From Burhinus oedicnemus (taxonomy: Eukaryota; Chordata; Aves; Charadriiformes; Burhinidae): a stretch of DNA of 64,000 nt. The position numbers and the translations under genes were made by a program. The notes beneath the pieces are model-generated. The model searched no databases and had not been told where the DNA came from. It worked only from the letters and a program-made list of their open reading frames with translations. Where the stretch lies: assembly GCA_008921705.1 (NCBI GenBank), contig VFFE01007601.1, positions 879,827 to 943,826 on the forward strand, written 5' to 3'. Shown piece by piece: positions 63,756-64,000 of this stretch (the first letter of the stretch is position 1; each line of letters starts with the position of its first letter).

Positions 63756-64000
63756 TTCTAAAGCACAGCTCTCAAGCTGGTCCTGTATCATCTGAATATG
63801 AAGTTCCCTTCATGCCCTTCAGCACAATCTGAGCACAAGGGAAGGAAATCACTACAAATGCAAGCATCAAATCTTTGAAGCTAACCCTGCTATCAAACTG
63901 GGGCTCTCACCGGCCTAATGGGAGCTTGTTAGACCATGTGGTTAGGCTTAATTGGATGTGAGACATAGCTGACTGTATATCAAAGTCATATGCCTCCAGC
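63756..64000. other. Downstream flank
   Basis: Nothing recognised. In vertebrates PDCD4 usually lies downstream of RBM20, but none of it is visible here. Confidence 0.5.

Overview
This window is a stretch of vertebrate nuclear DNA, almost certainly from a bird. Three things point there: long introns of moderate GC content, a CR1 LINE of the avian type (minus strand, about 8.16-8.85 kb) plus at least two older CR1 relics, and one split gene whose product I recognise as RBM20. RBM20 is the RS-domain splicing factor that controls titin and other heart and skeletal-muscle transcripts. The species cannot be fixed from the sequence alone. There is one assembly gap of 20 N at 26447-26466.

Layout. 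Positions 1-37143 appear to be the 3' part of the very long RBM20 intron 1. Exon 1 (start codon and proline-rich N-terminus) was not found here and presumably lies upstream. This intron is mostly AT-rich non-coding sequence with CR1 copies, simple repeats, three GC/CpG-rich islands around 23.4-29.4 kb and two sites where a splice acceptor directly abuts a donor. From 37144 to 61753, thirteen coding exons on the plus strand (exons 2-14 by human numbering) can be joined with canonical AG/GT borders and consistent phases into 1198 codons plus a stop. They encode the leucine/alanine-rich N-terminal part, a C2H2 (matrin/U1-like) zinc finger split between exons 2 and 3, the RRM (exons 6-7), the RS domain with the RSRSP core (exon 9), an acidic Glu/Asp-rich region (exons 10-12) and a C-terminal C2H2 zinc finger (exon 13). 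The 3' UTR probably runs from 61754 to about 63755, with a very proximal and a distal AATAAA.

No second protein-coding gene, RNA gene or CRISPR array was found. Most long open frames outside the exons are chance frames, GC-rich antisense shadows of exon 2, or the CR1. The points worth a second look concern RNA processing of RBM20: a tandem NAGNAG acceptor just before the RS domain, tandem donors at exon 5, a weak donor on in-frame exon 10, a possible intronic poly(A) site after exon 11 that would remove the second zinc finger, a proximal/distal poly(A) pair and candidate recursive-splice sites in intron 1. Comparisons with human RBM20 are from memory, not from a database search.
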